DNA of 12,683 nucleotides from JAHEAO01 sp037968535 (GTDB lineage Bacteria > Pseudomonadota > Alphaproteobacteria > Rhodobacterales > Rhodobacteraceae): contig JBBKVT010000061.1 of assembly GCA_037968535.1 (NCBI GenBank), positions 1 through 12,683 of the forward strand. The letters are read 5' to 3'. Every line of letters begins with the position of its first letter. The stretch's first letter is position 1. The notes below the pieces were generated by a model that did no database searches, was not told the origin of the DNA, and was given only the letters and a program-made list of their open reading frames with translations. The translations under genes were made by a program, and so were the position numbers. This document shows, piece by piece, positions 1-6,913 of this stretch.

Positions 1-896
1 ATGAAGGTTCCGTTTTGCAGATCCTGCATCGCCTGGCGCAACTCGGCCTGGGTGTTCATCACGATGGGTCCGTGCCAGGCCACCGGTTCCTCGATCGGGC
101 GGCCCGAGATCAAGAGGAATCGGATGCCGTCGGGGCCAGACTGCACGCTCACCGCGTCGCCGGTGTCGAAGCGCACCAGCGTGCGGTTTCCGGAAAGGTC
201 GCGGATGTTGAGTTCATGTCCGTCGAATTCCTTTTCCACCCGCACACCTTGCGGGTTGGAGGCATCGCGGAAGGCTCCGGAGCCTGCGAAGACATAGGCG
301 AAGGCGTTGGAATAGGTGTCAACCGGCAGCGTCTTGCGGGTGTTGGGCGGCACCGAGACATCAAGATACATTGGTTCGGCGGCAATGCCGTCGACCGGGC
401 CGGACTTGCCCCAGAAGGTGCCGGTGATGACCTTGACGCGGGTGCCGTCATCGTCGGTGATCTCGGGGATGTCGCTGCCCTGGATGTCCTGATAGCGCGG
501 CGTGGTCATCTTGAGGCTGGAGGGCAGGTTGGCCCAAAGCTGGAAACCGTGCATCTGCCCGGCTTTGTTGCCGCGCGGCATTTCCTGATGCATGATCCCC
601 GATCCGGCGGTCATCCATTGCACTGCACCCGCGCCAAGCGTGCCGCGATTTCCCAGCGAGTCGCCGTGGTCGACCTCGCCTTCGAGCACGTAAGTGATGG
701 TTTCGATGCCGCGATGCGGGTGCCAGGGGAAACCCTTGGCATACTGGCTGGGGTCGTCGTTGCGGAAATCGTCGAACAACAGGAACGGATCGGATTCTTT
801 CGGTTCGCGAAAGCCGAAGGCGCGGTAAAGGTGAACGCCCGCGCCTTCCAGCGTGGGCTGCGCAGCGGATGTGGATTTGACAGGTCTGAAGCTCAT
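1..896 (-). CDS. Pirin family protein (bicupin), C-terminus cut by window edge
   Basis: About 298 codons are visible and the frame stays open to base 1, so the extreme C-terminus lies outside. Translation begins MSFRPVKSTSAAQPTLEGAG and carries the pirin signature: WHPHRGIETITYVLEGEVDHG at about residues 58-78 followed by MTAGSGIMHQE at about 95-105. By family comparison the metal ligands are His59, His61, His103 and Glu105. Pirins are Fe-binding cupins; some bacterial members oxidise quercetin and others bind metabolic enzymes, so the cellular role here is open. The ATG at 896-894 has a good Shine-Dalgarno (AAAGGAG, core at 908-904, 7 bases away). It follows ecm on the same strand after a 134-base gap that contains a 16-bp palindrome, so it may have its own regulated promoter. 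Family assignment is firm; substrate is unknown. Confidence 0.92.
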   Translation of the reverse strand, partial: MSFRPVKSTSAAQPTLEGAGVHLYRAFGFREPKESDPFLLFDDFRNDDPSQYAKGFPWHPHRGIETITYVLEGEVDHGDSLGNRGTLGAGAVQWMTAGSGIMHQEMPRGNKAGQMHGFQLWANLPSSLKMTTPRYQDIQGSDIPEITDDDGTRVKVITGTFWGKSGPVDGIAAEPMYLDVSVPPNTRKTLPVDTYSNAFAYVFAGSGAFRDASNPQGVRVEKEFDGHELNIRDLSGNRTLVRFDTGDAVSVQSGPDGIRFLLISGRPIEEPVAWHGPIVMNTQAELRQAMQDLQNGTF

Positions 897-998
897 GGGT
901 TTGCTCCTTTGGGTTGGTCCCAATATGGGGCGATGGGGTGCGCAGGAAAAGGGGCGTCGGTGAACAGGGTATGTGCAGGAATGCGCTTCGCGCGAAAA

Positions 999-1014
999 TA
1001 TTTGTGGACAAATA
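999..1014. promoter_or_regulatory. 16-bp palindrome TATTTGT-GG-ACAAATA, candidate operator upstream of the pirin gene
   Basis: Bases 999-1014 form two 7-base arms in perfect inverted symmetry around a GG spacer. The site is AT-rich in a GC-rich setting, 17 bases past the ecm stop codon and about 100 bases upstream of the pirin start. A second small palindrome, TTCGCGCGAA, lies at 987-996. The two-base spacer makes it a poor RNA hairpin, so a dimeric repressor or activator site is the more natural reading. The protein that would bind is not identifiable from the sequence. Confidence 0.4.
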
Positions 1015-1030
1015 ACGATAGCGGCCGGTT

Positions 1031-3001
1031 CTACTCGGCTGCTACCGCCTTGGGGTCCACCAGCGCCACGATGTCGAACATGATGCGGTTCAGCTCAAAA
1101 TCCTTGGGGGTATAGACCCGCGCGACGCCGATTTCGTGCAAGTGGGCGGCGTCGGCTTCGGGGATGATGCCGCCGACGACGACGGGAATGTTGGTGAGGT
1201 TGGCGGACTTGAGCAGGTCCATCAATTCCTCGACCAGCGGCACATGACTGCCCGACAGGATCGAGAGGCCGATGACATGGGCTTGCTGGTCCTCGGCCGC
1301 CGCGACGATTTCGGCGGGGGTCAGGCGGATGCCATCATAGGTGATGTCCATGCCGCAATCGCGGGCGCGGGCGGCGATCTGTTCGGCGCCGTTGGAATGG
1401 CCGTCGAGACCGGGTTTGCCGACGAGGAACTTCAGGCGACGGCCAAGCCGGTCCGAGACGATGTTCACGGCGGCGCGGATCTCGTCGAGTCCTTCGGTGC
1501 GGTTCGAGGGGTTGGCGGAGACACCGGTGGGGGCACGGTACTGGCCGAAGGCGGCGCGGACCACGTCGCCCCATTCGCCGGTCGTCGCCCCGGCTTTCGC
1601 GGCGGCGATCGAGGGCGGCATGATATTGTCACCTGACTTGGCGGCTTGGCGGAGGGTGTCGAGGGCGGTTTGAACGGCGGCCTCGTCGCGAGTCGCGCGC
1701 CAGTCCGTCAGGCGGGCGATCTGGTCGGCTTCGGCGTCCTTGTCGGCCATCATGATCGCCTCGGGAACGGAGGTCAGCGGCGAGGCTTCGCCCTGCTGCC
1801 AGCGGTTGACGCCGACGACGGTGGTTTCGCCGCTTTCGATGCGGGCGATGCGGTCGGCATTGGCCTCGACCAGGCGGGATTTCATGTAGCCGATGGCTTC
1901 GACAGCGCCACCCATGCTGTCGATCTGGGCGAGTTCTGCACGGGCACCTTCCTTGAGGGTTTCGACCTTTGCGGTGACGGCAGGGTTGCCTTCGAAGAGG
2001 TCGTCATATTCCAGAAGGTCGGTTTCATAGGCGAGGATCTGTTGCATCCGAAGCGACCATTGCTGGTCCCACGGGCGGGGCAGGCCAAGCGCTTCGTTCC
2101 AGGCAGGCAGTTGCACCGCGCGGGCGCGGGCGTTTTTCGAGAGCGTTACGGCAAGCATTTCCAGCAGGATGCGGTAGACGTTGTTTTCCGGCTGCTGCTC
2201 TGTCAGGCCGAGGGAATTGACCTGCACGCCGTAGCGGAAGCGGCGGAATTTCGGGTCTTCGACACCGTAGCGTTCCGCGGTGATCTCATCCCAAAGCTCC
2301 ACGAACGCGCGCATCTTGCACATCTCGGTCACGAAGCGGATGCCGGCATTGACGAAGAACGAGATCCGGCCGACCATTTCGGGGAAATCCGCGGGCGCGA
2401 CCTTGGTTTTCAGATCGTCGAGCACGGCGGTGGCGGTCGCTAATGCAAAGGCGAGTTCCTGTTCCGGCGTCGCGCCCGCCTCTTGCAGGTGGTAGGAACA
2501 GACGTTCATCGGGTTCCATTTCGGCAGGTGCTGCCGGGAATAGGCGGCGACATCGGTGATCATCCGCAGGCTTGGGGCGGGCGGGCAGATATAAGTGCCG
2601 CGCGACAGGTACTCCTTGATGATATCGTTCTGCACGGTGCCTTGCAGGGCGGCGATGTCGGCACCCTGTTCTTCGGCGGCGGCGATGTAGAGAGCCAGTA
2701 GCCACGGGGCGGTGGCGTTGATCGTCATCGACGTGTTCATCTGATCGAGCGGGATATCGGCGAAAAGCGCACGCATGTCGCCGAGGTGATTGATCGGGAC
2801 GCCGACCTTGCCGACTTCTCCGCGTGCCAATTCATGATCGCTGTCATAGCCGGTTTGCGTCGGCAGGTCGAAGGCGACCGAGAGGCCGGTCTGACCCTTG
2901 GCGAGATTGCCGCGATATAGCTCGTTCGAGGCTTTGGCGGTGGAATGGCCCGCGTAAGTGCGAAAGAGCCAGGGTTTGTCGCGGGAGGGCAGGTCGGTCA
3001 T
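1031..3001 (-). CDS. ecm: Ethylmalonyl-CoA mutase (B12-dependent acyl-CoA mutase, MeaA/Ecm type)
   Basis: A complete 656-residue protein. Residues 1 to about 510 are the acyl-CoA mutase barrel, with the family stretch YRGNLAKGQTGLSVAFDLPT near 29-48 and NTSMTINATAPW near 89-100. A C-terminal cobalamin-binding domain contains DGHSNG at 533-538, where His535 is the expected lower cobalt ligand (DxHxxG motif), followed by GLSILSGSH and VVVGGIIP. The enzyme converts (2R)-ethylmalonyl-CoA to methylsuccinyl-CoA in the ethylmalonyl-CoA pathway, which replaces the glyoxylate shunt for growth on acetate and other C2 units in many Rhodobacterales. Length and N-terminus (KPWLFRTYAGHS) fit Ecm/MeaA rather than the roughly 700-residue methylmalonyl-CoA mutases. 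The ATG at 3001 lacks a strong Shine-Dalgarno but matches the usual N-terminus. It is divergent from rpsA; the rest of the pathway is not in the window. Confidence 0.93.
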   Translation of the reverse strand: MTDLPSRDKPWLFRTYAGHSTAKASNELYRGNLAKGQTGLSVAFDLPTQTGYDSDHELARGEVGKVGVPINHLGDMRALFADIPLDQMNTSMTINATAPWLLALYIAAAEEQGADIAALQGTVQNDIIKEYLSRGTYICPPAPSLRMITDVAAYSRQHLPKWNPMNVCSYHLQEAGATPEQELAFALATATAVLDDLKTKVAPADFPEMVGRISFFVNAGIRFVTEMCKMRAFVELWDEITAERYGVEDPKFRRFRYGVQVNSLGLTEQQPENNVYRILLEMLAVTLSKNARARAVQLPAWNEALGLPRPWDQQWSLRMQQILAYETDLLEYDDLFEGNPAVTAKVETLKEGARAELAQIDSMGGAVEAIGYMKSRLVEANADRIARIESGETTVVGVNRWQQGEASPLTSVPEAIMMADKDAEADQIARLTDWRATRDEAAVQTALDTLRQAAKSGDNIMPPSIAAAKAGATTGEWGDVVRAAFGQYRAPTGVSANPSNRTEGLDEIRAAVNIVSDRLGRRLKFLVGKPGLDGHSNGAEQIAARARDCGMDITYDGIRLTPAEIVAAAEDQQAHVIGLSILSGSHVPLVEELMDLLKSANLTNIPVVVGGIIPEADAAHLHEIGVARVYTPKDFELNRIMFDIVALVDPKAVAAE

Positions 3002-3053
3002 GCGGCGCGTCCGTTGGTAATGAAATTATCCAGCGGTGAGGTTAATGGGAATA

Positions 3054-3082
3054 ATCTTGCGCGTCCAGATGCTGCACTGCAA
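3054..3082 (-). promoter_or_regulatory. Possible ecm promoter overlapped by a TGCACTGCA palindrome
   Basis: On the minus strand TTGCAG (3082-3077) and CAAGAT (3059-3054) are 17 bases apart, each matching only part of the sigma-70 consensus, about 55 bases upstream of the ecm start. The palindrome TGCACTGCA (3073-3081) overlaps the putative -35, as a repressor site would. TGC/GCA-rich half-sites resemble those described for the polyhydroxyalkanoate regulator PhaR in Rhodobacterales, but that link is from memory and is inference. The promoter match is weak. Confidence 0.25.
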
Positions 3083-3197
3083 AAACTTTGTGCTGCGATT
3101 GAAAACGGCCTTGGCCCGGCGCGGGCGCGGCGGCCGGTCGGGGAACCCTTGCGGGTCGGTAGGCTCGGATGGTCCGGCAACGGACCTGAGTAGAGAG

Positions 3198-3316
3198 GGA
3201 AACAGGCGGCGCCGCCCGTGGGCATTGCGGTTTCCGGTCCGGGGTTTGAAACCCGGCCCTATCGGGGGATTTCCCCCTGTCTGCCAGCAGGATCAGGGAA
3301 CCCCCGGTCTTCGGGG
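3198..3316. repeat. Cluster of short inverted repeats, possible structured RNA
   Basis: Four close-set symmetric elements: GGAAAC (3198-3203) pairing with GTTTCC (3230-3235) and enclosing the perfect palindrome GGCGGCGCCGCC (3205-3216); the bulged palindrome CCGGGGTTTGAAACCCGG (3239-3256); GGGGGATTTCCCCC (3264-3277); and CCCCG-GTCTT-CGGGG (3302-3316). None is followed by a proper T-tract, so they do not look like simple terminators. High GC makes chance pairing more likely, so a small RNA or protein-binding region is only a suggestion. Confidence 0.35.
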
Positions 3317-3427
3317 AGTGCTGAAACCACATTTCCTTGGGTGCGAGGCCGCGTCAGGCCGCGCTTGGATCCGGCGACAGGTTTAGCGGCGCATCGGTTA
3401 AGGGCCGGTTAGGGCTGCGCGCGGCTC

Positions 3428-3456
3428 TTGCCATCCGCACCGCCATCGCCTATACG
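3428..3456 (+). promoter_or_regulatory. Sigma-70 promoter of rpsA
   Basis: TTGCCA at 3428-3433 (five of six bases of the -35 consensus) and TATACG at 3451-3456 are separated by exactly 17 bases. Transcription would begin near 3463 and give a leader of roughly 165 bases. The -10 is followed by a GC-only stretch (CGCGCC), the kind of discriminator seen at growth-rate-controlled promoters. The block CCTATACGCGC recurs at the rplY promoter. No mapped start is available. Confidence 0.6.
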
Positions 3457-3503
3457 CGCCTGCGTCAAAGAGGCCGTCAGAGCCCGTGAAACATGACTTG
3501 AGC

Positions 3504-3538
3504 AGGGTCGGGGTTAACCACCGGCCCTGATTGTTTTA
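3504..3538 (+). terminator. Terminator-like hairpin in the rpsA leader (candidate attenuator)
   Basis: AGGGTCGG (3504-3511) pairs with CCGGCCCT (3521-3528) as an 8-bp stem with one G-U pair; the interior GGTTAACCA can add two pairs. GATTGTTTTA follows immediately, so the element has the shape of a modest intrinsic terminator. It lies downstream of the rpsA promoter and about 100 bases before the start codon, which would make it an attenuator or the 3' end of a short leader RNA. It could also be incidental. Confidence 0.4.
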
Positions 3539-3630
3539 CGGCACGCGCGGGCAGCAAGGCACCAACCCGAAAGACCTGCGGAGACAACCGCATGGCCGGA
3601 ATAATCGTTATGAAAAGGAACTGAACACGC

Positions 3631-5313
3631 ATGTGCGCTAAAACAACTATGGAAGAATTCGAAGCCCTTCTGGAAGAAAGCTTCGAAATTGACACGCCCG
3701 ACGAAGGGTCTGTGGTCAAAGGCAAGGTCATCGCCATTGAGGCGGGACAAGCCATCATCGACGTCGGCTACAAGATGGAAGGCCGCGTTGATCTGAAAGA
3801 ATTCGCAAACCCCGGTGAAGCCCCCGAAATCGCTGTCGGCGATGAGGTAGAGGTGTTCCTGGACCGCGTCGAGAACGCCCGTGGCGAAGCCTCGATCAGT
3901 CGTGACAAGGCCCGCCGCGAGGAAGCCTGGGATCGTCTGGAAGCGGCCTACGAGAAAGAAGAGCGCGTCGAAGGCGCCATCTTCGGTCGCGTCAAGGGCG
4001 GCTTTACCGTCGATCTGGGCGGCGCCGTTGCGTTCCTGCCCGGCTCTCAGGTCGATGTCCGCCCAGTGCGCGACGCTGGTCCGCTGATGGGTCTGAAGCA
4101 GCCGTTCATCGTTCTGAAAATGGACCGCCGCCGTGGCAACATCGTTGTCTCGCGTCGTGCGATCCTTGAAGAGTCCCGTGCCGAGCAGCGCGCCGAGGTT
4201 ATCGGCAACCTGACCGAAGGCCAGACAGTTGACGGCGTCGTCAAGAACATCACCGAATACGGTGCGTTCGTGGATCTGGGCGGTGTCGACGGTCTGTTGC
4301 ACGTCACCGACATGGCCTGGCGCCGCGTCAACCATCCCTCGGAAATCCTGGCGATCGGCGAAACCATCAAGGTTCAGGTCATCAAGATCAACAAGGAAAC
4401 CCATCGCATCAGCCTTGGCATCAAGCAGCTGCTGGACGATCCGTGGGATTCCGTTGAGGCCAAGTTCCCGCTGAACTCGGTCCATACCGGCCGGGTGACG
4501 AATATCACCGATTACGGTGCGTTCGTGGAACTGGAAGCGGGCGTCGAAGGGCTGGTTCACGTTTCCGAAATGTCGTGGACCAAGAAGAACGTCCATCCGG
4601 GCAAGATTGTCTCGACCTCGCAGGAAGTCGAAGTGATGGTGCTGGAAATCGACCTTGCGAAACGCCGCGTTTCGCTTGGGCTGAAGCAAACCCAGCGCAA
4701 TCCGTGGGAAGTCTTTGCCGAAACCCATCCGGTTGGCAAAGAGGTCGAGGGCGAGGTCAAGAACATCACCGAATTCGGTCTGTTCGTCGGTCTCGAAGGC
4801 GATATCGACGGCATGGTACACCTGTCCGACCTGTCATGGGACGAGCGGGGCGAGGATGTGATCCAGACCTATCACAAGGGCGATCTTGTGAAAGCTGCCG
4901 TGACCGAAGTCGATGTCGAGAAAGAACGCATCTCGCTGTCGATCAAGGCGCTTGGCAATGACAGCTTCACGGAAGCGGTTGGCGGTGTGAAGCGCGGCTC
5001 GATCATCACTGTCGAGGTGACCAAGATCGAGGATGGCGGCATCGAGGTGGAATACGAAGGTGCCAAGTCCTTCATCCGCCGGTCCGACCTGAGCCGTGAC
5101 CGGGCCGAGCAGCGTCCCGAGCGCTTCGGCCTCGGCGACAAGATCGATGTCCGTGTGACCAATGTCGACGCCAAGACCCGTCGTCTGGGCCTGTCGATCA
5201 AGGCGCGCGAGATTGCCGAGGAAAAGGATGCCGTGCAGCAGTATGGCTCGTCCGATTCCGGCGCGTCGCTGGGCGACATCCTGGGTGCGGCGCTGAAGGG
5301 CGACGACAAGTAG
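3631..5313 (+). CDS. rpsA: 30S ribosomal protein S1
   Basis: A 560-residue protein with six S1 RNA-binding repeats: about 26-92, 110-178, 196-266, 283-353, 370-440 and 455-525. Repeats 3-5 are the most canonical (VKNITEYGAFVDLGGVDGLLHV at about 204-225, then similar blocks at 289 and 377); repeats 1-2 are divergent, as expected for the ribosome-docking part. S1 binds mRNA leaders and helps the 30S subunit start translation on structured or weak-Shine-Dalgarno mRNAs. The acidic N-terminus MEEFEALLEESFEI matches alphaproteobacterial S1. The chosen ATG has AAGGA 11 bases upstream (3615-3619); ATG 3649 is a less likely alternative. A strong promoter, long leader and own terminator point to an autonomous unit. 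S1 represses its own synthesis in E. coli; the long leader would allow that here. Confidence 0.98.
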   Translation: MCAKTTMEEFEALLEESFEIDTPDEGSVVKGKVIAIEAGQAIIDVGYKMEGRVDLKEFANPGEAPEIAVGDEVEVFLDRVENARGEASISRDKARREEAWDRLEAAYEKEERVEGAIFGRVKGGFTVDLGGAVAFLPGSQVDVRPVRDAGPLMGLKQPFIVLKMDRRRGNIVVSRRAILEESRAEQRAEVIGNLTEGQTVDGVVKNITEYGAFVDLGGVDGLLHVTDMAWRRVNHPSEILAIGETIKVQVIKINKETHRISLGIKQLLDDPWDSVEAKFPLNSVHTGRVTNITDYGAFVELEAGVEGLVHVSEMSWTKKNVHPGKIVSTSQEVEVMVLEIDLAKRRVSLGLKQTQRNPWEVFAETHPVGKEVEGEVKNITEFGLFVGLEGDIDGMVHLSDLSWDERGEDVIQTYHKGDLVKAAVTEVDVEKERISLSIKALGNDSFTEAVGGVKRGSIITVEVTKIEDGGIEVEYEGAKSFIRRSDLSRDRAEQRPERFGLGDKIDVRVTNVDAKTRRLGLSIKAREIAEEKDAVQQYGSSDSGASLGDILGAALKGDDK

Positions 5314-5337
5314 GCTTTCGGACCACAAGATTTGCAG

Positions 5338-5370
5338 ACGGCCCCGCCATTGGTGGGGCCGTTTCGTTTC
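5338..5370 (+). terminator. Rho-independent terminator of rpsA
   Basis: ACGGCCCCGCC (5338-5348) and GGTGGGGCCGT (5352-5362) form an 11-bp stem with one G-U pair and a three-base ATT loop, followed by TTCGTTTC. It begins 25 bases after the rpsA stop and separates rpsA from the ihfB unit. Confidence 0.9.
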
Positions 5371-5516
5371 AGACCCCCGAATCGAGCGCTTCGCTGCACT
5401 TGCAAAGCGGGTCGGATTCGCGCGGGTGGGGTGCGAAATCGTAGCGACCCCCCGGCAATATCGCTGAAAATCAGCGTATTAGCGTCATTTTAGGGTGCGA
5501 AGTGACGTCTTCGTGT

Positions 5517-5544
5517 TTGTCTGAACGACGATTCCGCTTATAGT
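5517..5544 (+). promoter_or_regulatory. Sigma-70 promoter of the ihfB operon
   Basis: TTGTCT (5517-5522) and TATAGT (5539-5544) are separated by 16 bases, with four and five matches to the consensus hexamers. The start site would be near 5551, giving an ihfB leader of about 55 bases. It lies after the rpsA terminator, in the only gap large enough to hold a promoter for the following five genes. Confidence 0.5.
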
Positions 5545-5605
5545 CCGGCTCGTGCCACAAAAAGCGGTCAAACGCTGGCATCGCGCCAAATGGGGGGATG
5601 AACGG

Positions 5606-5887
5606 ATGATCCGATCGGAACTGATTCAGAAAATCGCAGACGACAATCCTCATTTATACCAGCGGGATGTCGAGCGTATCGTCAACACGATCTTTGATGA
5701 GATCATCGAAGCCATGGCGCACGGCGACCGGGTGGAACTTCGTGGTTTCGGGGCGTTCTCGGTCAAGAAACGCGAGTCGCGCACGGGTCGGAACCCGCGC
5801 ACCGGCGATAGCGTTCAGGTCGAGGAAAAGCATGTCCCTTTCTTCAAGACCGGCAAGCTGTTACGGGATCGGCTGAACGGGAAATAG
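5606..5887 (+). CDS. ihfB: Integration host factor subunit beta
   Basis: A 93-residue DNABII protein beginning MIRSELIQKIADDNPHLYQR, close to the family's usual 94 residues. It has the helical dimerisation core (about 1-42), VELRGFGAFSV at about 43-53, and the DNA-intercalating arm GRNPRTGD at 61-68 with the conserved proline at position 64. With the alpha subunit (not in this window) it bends DNA sharply at specific sites and serves transcription, replication and recombination. The frame stays open upstream to an ATG near 5591, but those residues (MGGWT-like basic leader) are foreign to the family; the ATG at 5606 follows a G-rich GGGGGGA run and gives the standard N-terminus. Placement beside rpsA is conserved in many proteobacteria. 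First gene of a probable five-gene operon. Confidence 0.96.
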   Translation: MIRSELIQKIADDNPHLYQRDVERIVNTIFDEIIEAMAHGDRVELRGFGAFSVKKRESRTGRNPRTGDSVQVEEKHVPFFKTGKLLRDRLNGK

Positions 5888-5899
5888 GACCCGACCACA

Positions 5900-6259
5900 A
5901 TGCGCTATCTTCGTTACGCCTTTCTTGCCATTCTGGCCATCATTCTGATTGCCGTGGCGCTGGCCAACCGGGAACTGGTGACAGTCCGGTTGCTGACCGA
6001 TGACCTGTCTGCCGTGACGGGGATTGCCGGTTCTGTCACCCTGCCGTTGTTTCTGGTGGTGTTTGGCGGCATTGTCGCCGGGCTCTTGATCGGGTTTGTC
6101 TGGGAATGGTTCCGCGAACACAAGCACCGGGCCGCCGCCGTTACCCATCGCCGCGACAAGGACCGTCTGCAGCGAGAAGTCAGCCGGCTCAAGGCGACCA
6201 ACGCCGAAACCGACGACGACATCCTTGCGCTGCTCGAAAGCTCTTCGGCGAAGCGTTAG
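5900..6259 (+). CDS. LapA-domain (DUF1049) inner-membrane protein
   Basis: A 119-residue protein with two hydrophobic helices, about residues 5-23 and 46-68, separated by a short loop (NRELVTVRLLTDDLS), then a charged helical tail (RRDKDRLQREVSRLKATNAE, about 84-103) that looks like a short coiled coil. This layout, and the phrase ANRELVTVRL after the first helix, fits the lipopolysaccharide assembly protein A (LapA/YciS) domain. In E. coli LapA works with LapB to control LPS synthesis through FtsH and LpxC; whether the short alphaproteobacterial members do so is not established. The gene starts 12 bases after ihfB, with AGGA (5886-5889) overlapping the ihfB stop codon, and ends 9 bases before trpF, so co-transcription is very likely. 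Confidence 0.8.
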   Translation: MRYLRYAFLAILAIILIAVALANRELVTVRLLTDDLSAVTGIAGSVTLPLFLVVFGGIVAGLLIGFVWEWFREHKHRAAAVTHRRDKDRLQREVSRLKATNAETDDDILALLESSSAKR

Positions 6260-6268
6260 GCCGGTCGC

Positions 6269-6913
6269 ATGGCATCCGACATCAGGGTCAAGATCTGCGG
6301 GCTGCGAGAGCCTGCGCATGTTCATGCGGCCGTTGCGGCCGGGGCTGCCTATGTGGGATTCGTGTTCTTTCACAAGTCGCCGCGCGATCTGACGCTGGAC
6401 GAAGCGTTCGAATTGGCCGTGGACGTGCCTGCGGGTGTCGCCAAGGTCGGGCTGATCGTCAACGCCGAAGATGAAGCGATTGACAAGATCACTGAAACGG
6501 TTCCGCTCGATTTCCTGCAACTGCACGGCATCGAAACCTCCGAACGGGTGGCCGAGATCCGCGCCCGCTACGGGCTTCCGGTGATAAAGGCGGTGGGGGT
6601 GGCAGATGAAGGCGACTTGCATGCGCTGGACGAGTATGGCCGGGTTGCCGACCAGCTTTTGGTCGATGCCAAGCCGCCAAGAGATACGGTTCTGCCGGGC
6701 GGCAATGGCCTGACGTTCGATTGGCGGCTGATCGCCGGACGGCGCTGGCCGGTGCCGTGGATGCTGGCGGGCGGGCTGACGGCGGCGAACGTGGCCGAGG
6801 CGATCCGGCTGACCGGGGCGCGGCAGGTCGATGTGTCCTCGGGCGTTGAAACCGCGCCGGGGGTCAAGGATACCGCGATGATCCGCAATTTCATCAAAGC
6901 CGCGCAGGCGTGA
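6269..6913 (+). CDS. trpF: Phosphoribosylanthranilate isomerase
   Basis: A 214-residue single-domain TIM barrel. It isomerises N-(5'-phosphoribosyl)anthranilate to CdRP in tryptophan biosynthesis. Hallmarks: KICGLRE at 8-14 with the catalytic cysteine Cys10, YVGFVFFHKSPR at 28-39, LQLHGIE at 84-90 (usually LQLHG in TrpF), LLVDAK at 130-135 with the catalytic acid Asp133, and the C-terminal phosphate-binding segments MLAGGLTAANV (165-175) and VDVSSGVETAPGVKD (187-201). It is a free-standing enzyme rather than the TrpC-TrpF fusion of enterics. The ribosome site is weak (TAGGCC), which suggests coupling to lapA 9 bases upstream. Its stop overlaps the GTG start of the next gene by four bases. Confidence 0.97.
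   Translation: MASDIRVKICGLREPAHVHAAVAAGAAYVGFVFFHKSPRDLTLDEAFELAVDVPAGVAKVGLIVNAEDEAIDKITETVPLDFLQLHGIETSERVAEIRARYGLPVIKAVGVADEGDLHALDEYGRVADQLLVDAKPPRDTVLPGGNGLTFDWRLIAGRRWPVPWMLAGGLTAANVAEAIRLTGARQVDVSSGVETAPGVKDTAMIRNFIKAAQA

Larger units (their letters stand above)
3002..3630. other. 629-base gene-free region between divergent ecm and rpsA
   Basis: No open frame here has a convincing protein-like composition plus a ribosome site; short frames are explained by high GC content. The stretch holds, in order, a possible minus-strand ecm promoter with a TGCACTGCA palindrome (3054-3082), a cluster of close-set inverted repeats (3198-3316), a TTAA-N7-TTAG box (3398-3412), a near-consensus plus-strand promoter (3428-3456) and a terminator-like hairpin in the rpsA leader (3504-3538). 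No tRNA, SRP RNA, tmRNA or RNase P RNA pattern could be recognised. The cytidylate kinase gene cmk, often next to rpsA in proteobacteria, is absent. Confidence 0.7.

Noticed and set aside
15..1115. 366-codon plus-strand open frame at the left edge
   Set aside because: It runs antisense through the pirin gene and into the end of ecm; the pirin reading has conserved metal-binding motifs and a ribosome site.
3002..3630. Search for tRNA, SRP RNA, RNase P RNA, tmRNA or the cmk gene in the large gap
   Set aside because: None of the conserved sequence blocks of these RNAs could be found, and no frame resembles cytidylate kinase.
3514..4821. 435-codon minus-strand open frame opposite rpsA
   Set aside because: Mirror of a high-GC, codon-biased gene; the composition resembles no known family and the plus strand has six clear S1 repeats.
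5463..5475. GCTGAAAATCAGC hairpin before the ihfB promoter
   Set aside because: Five-base-pair stem without a T-tract, following a strong terminator; most likely incidental.
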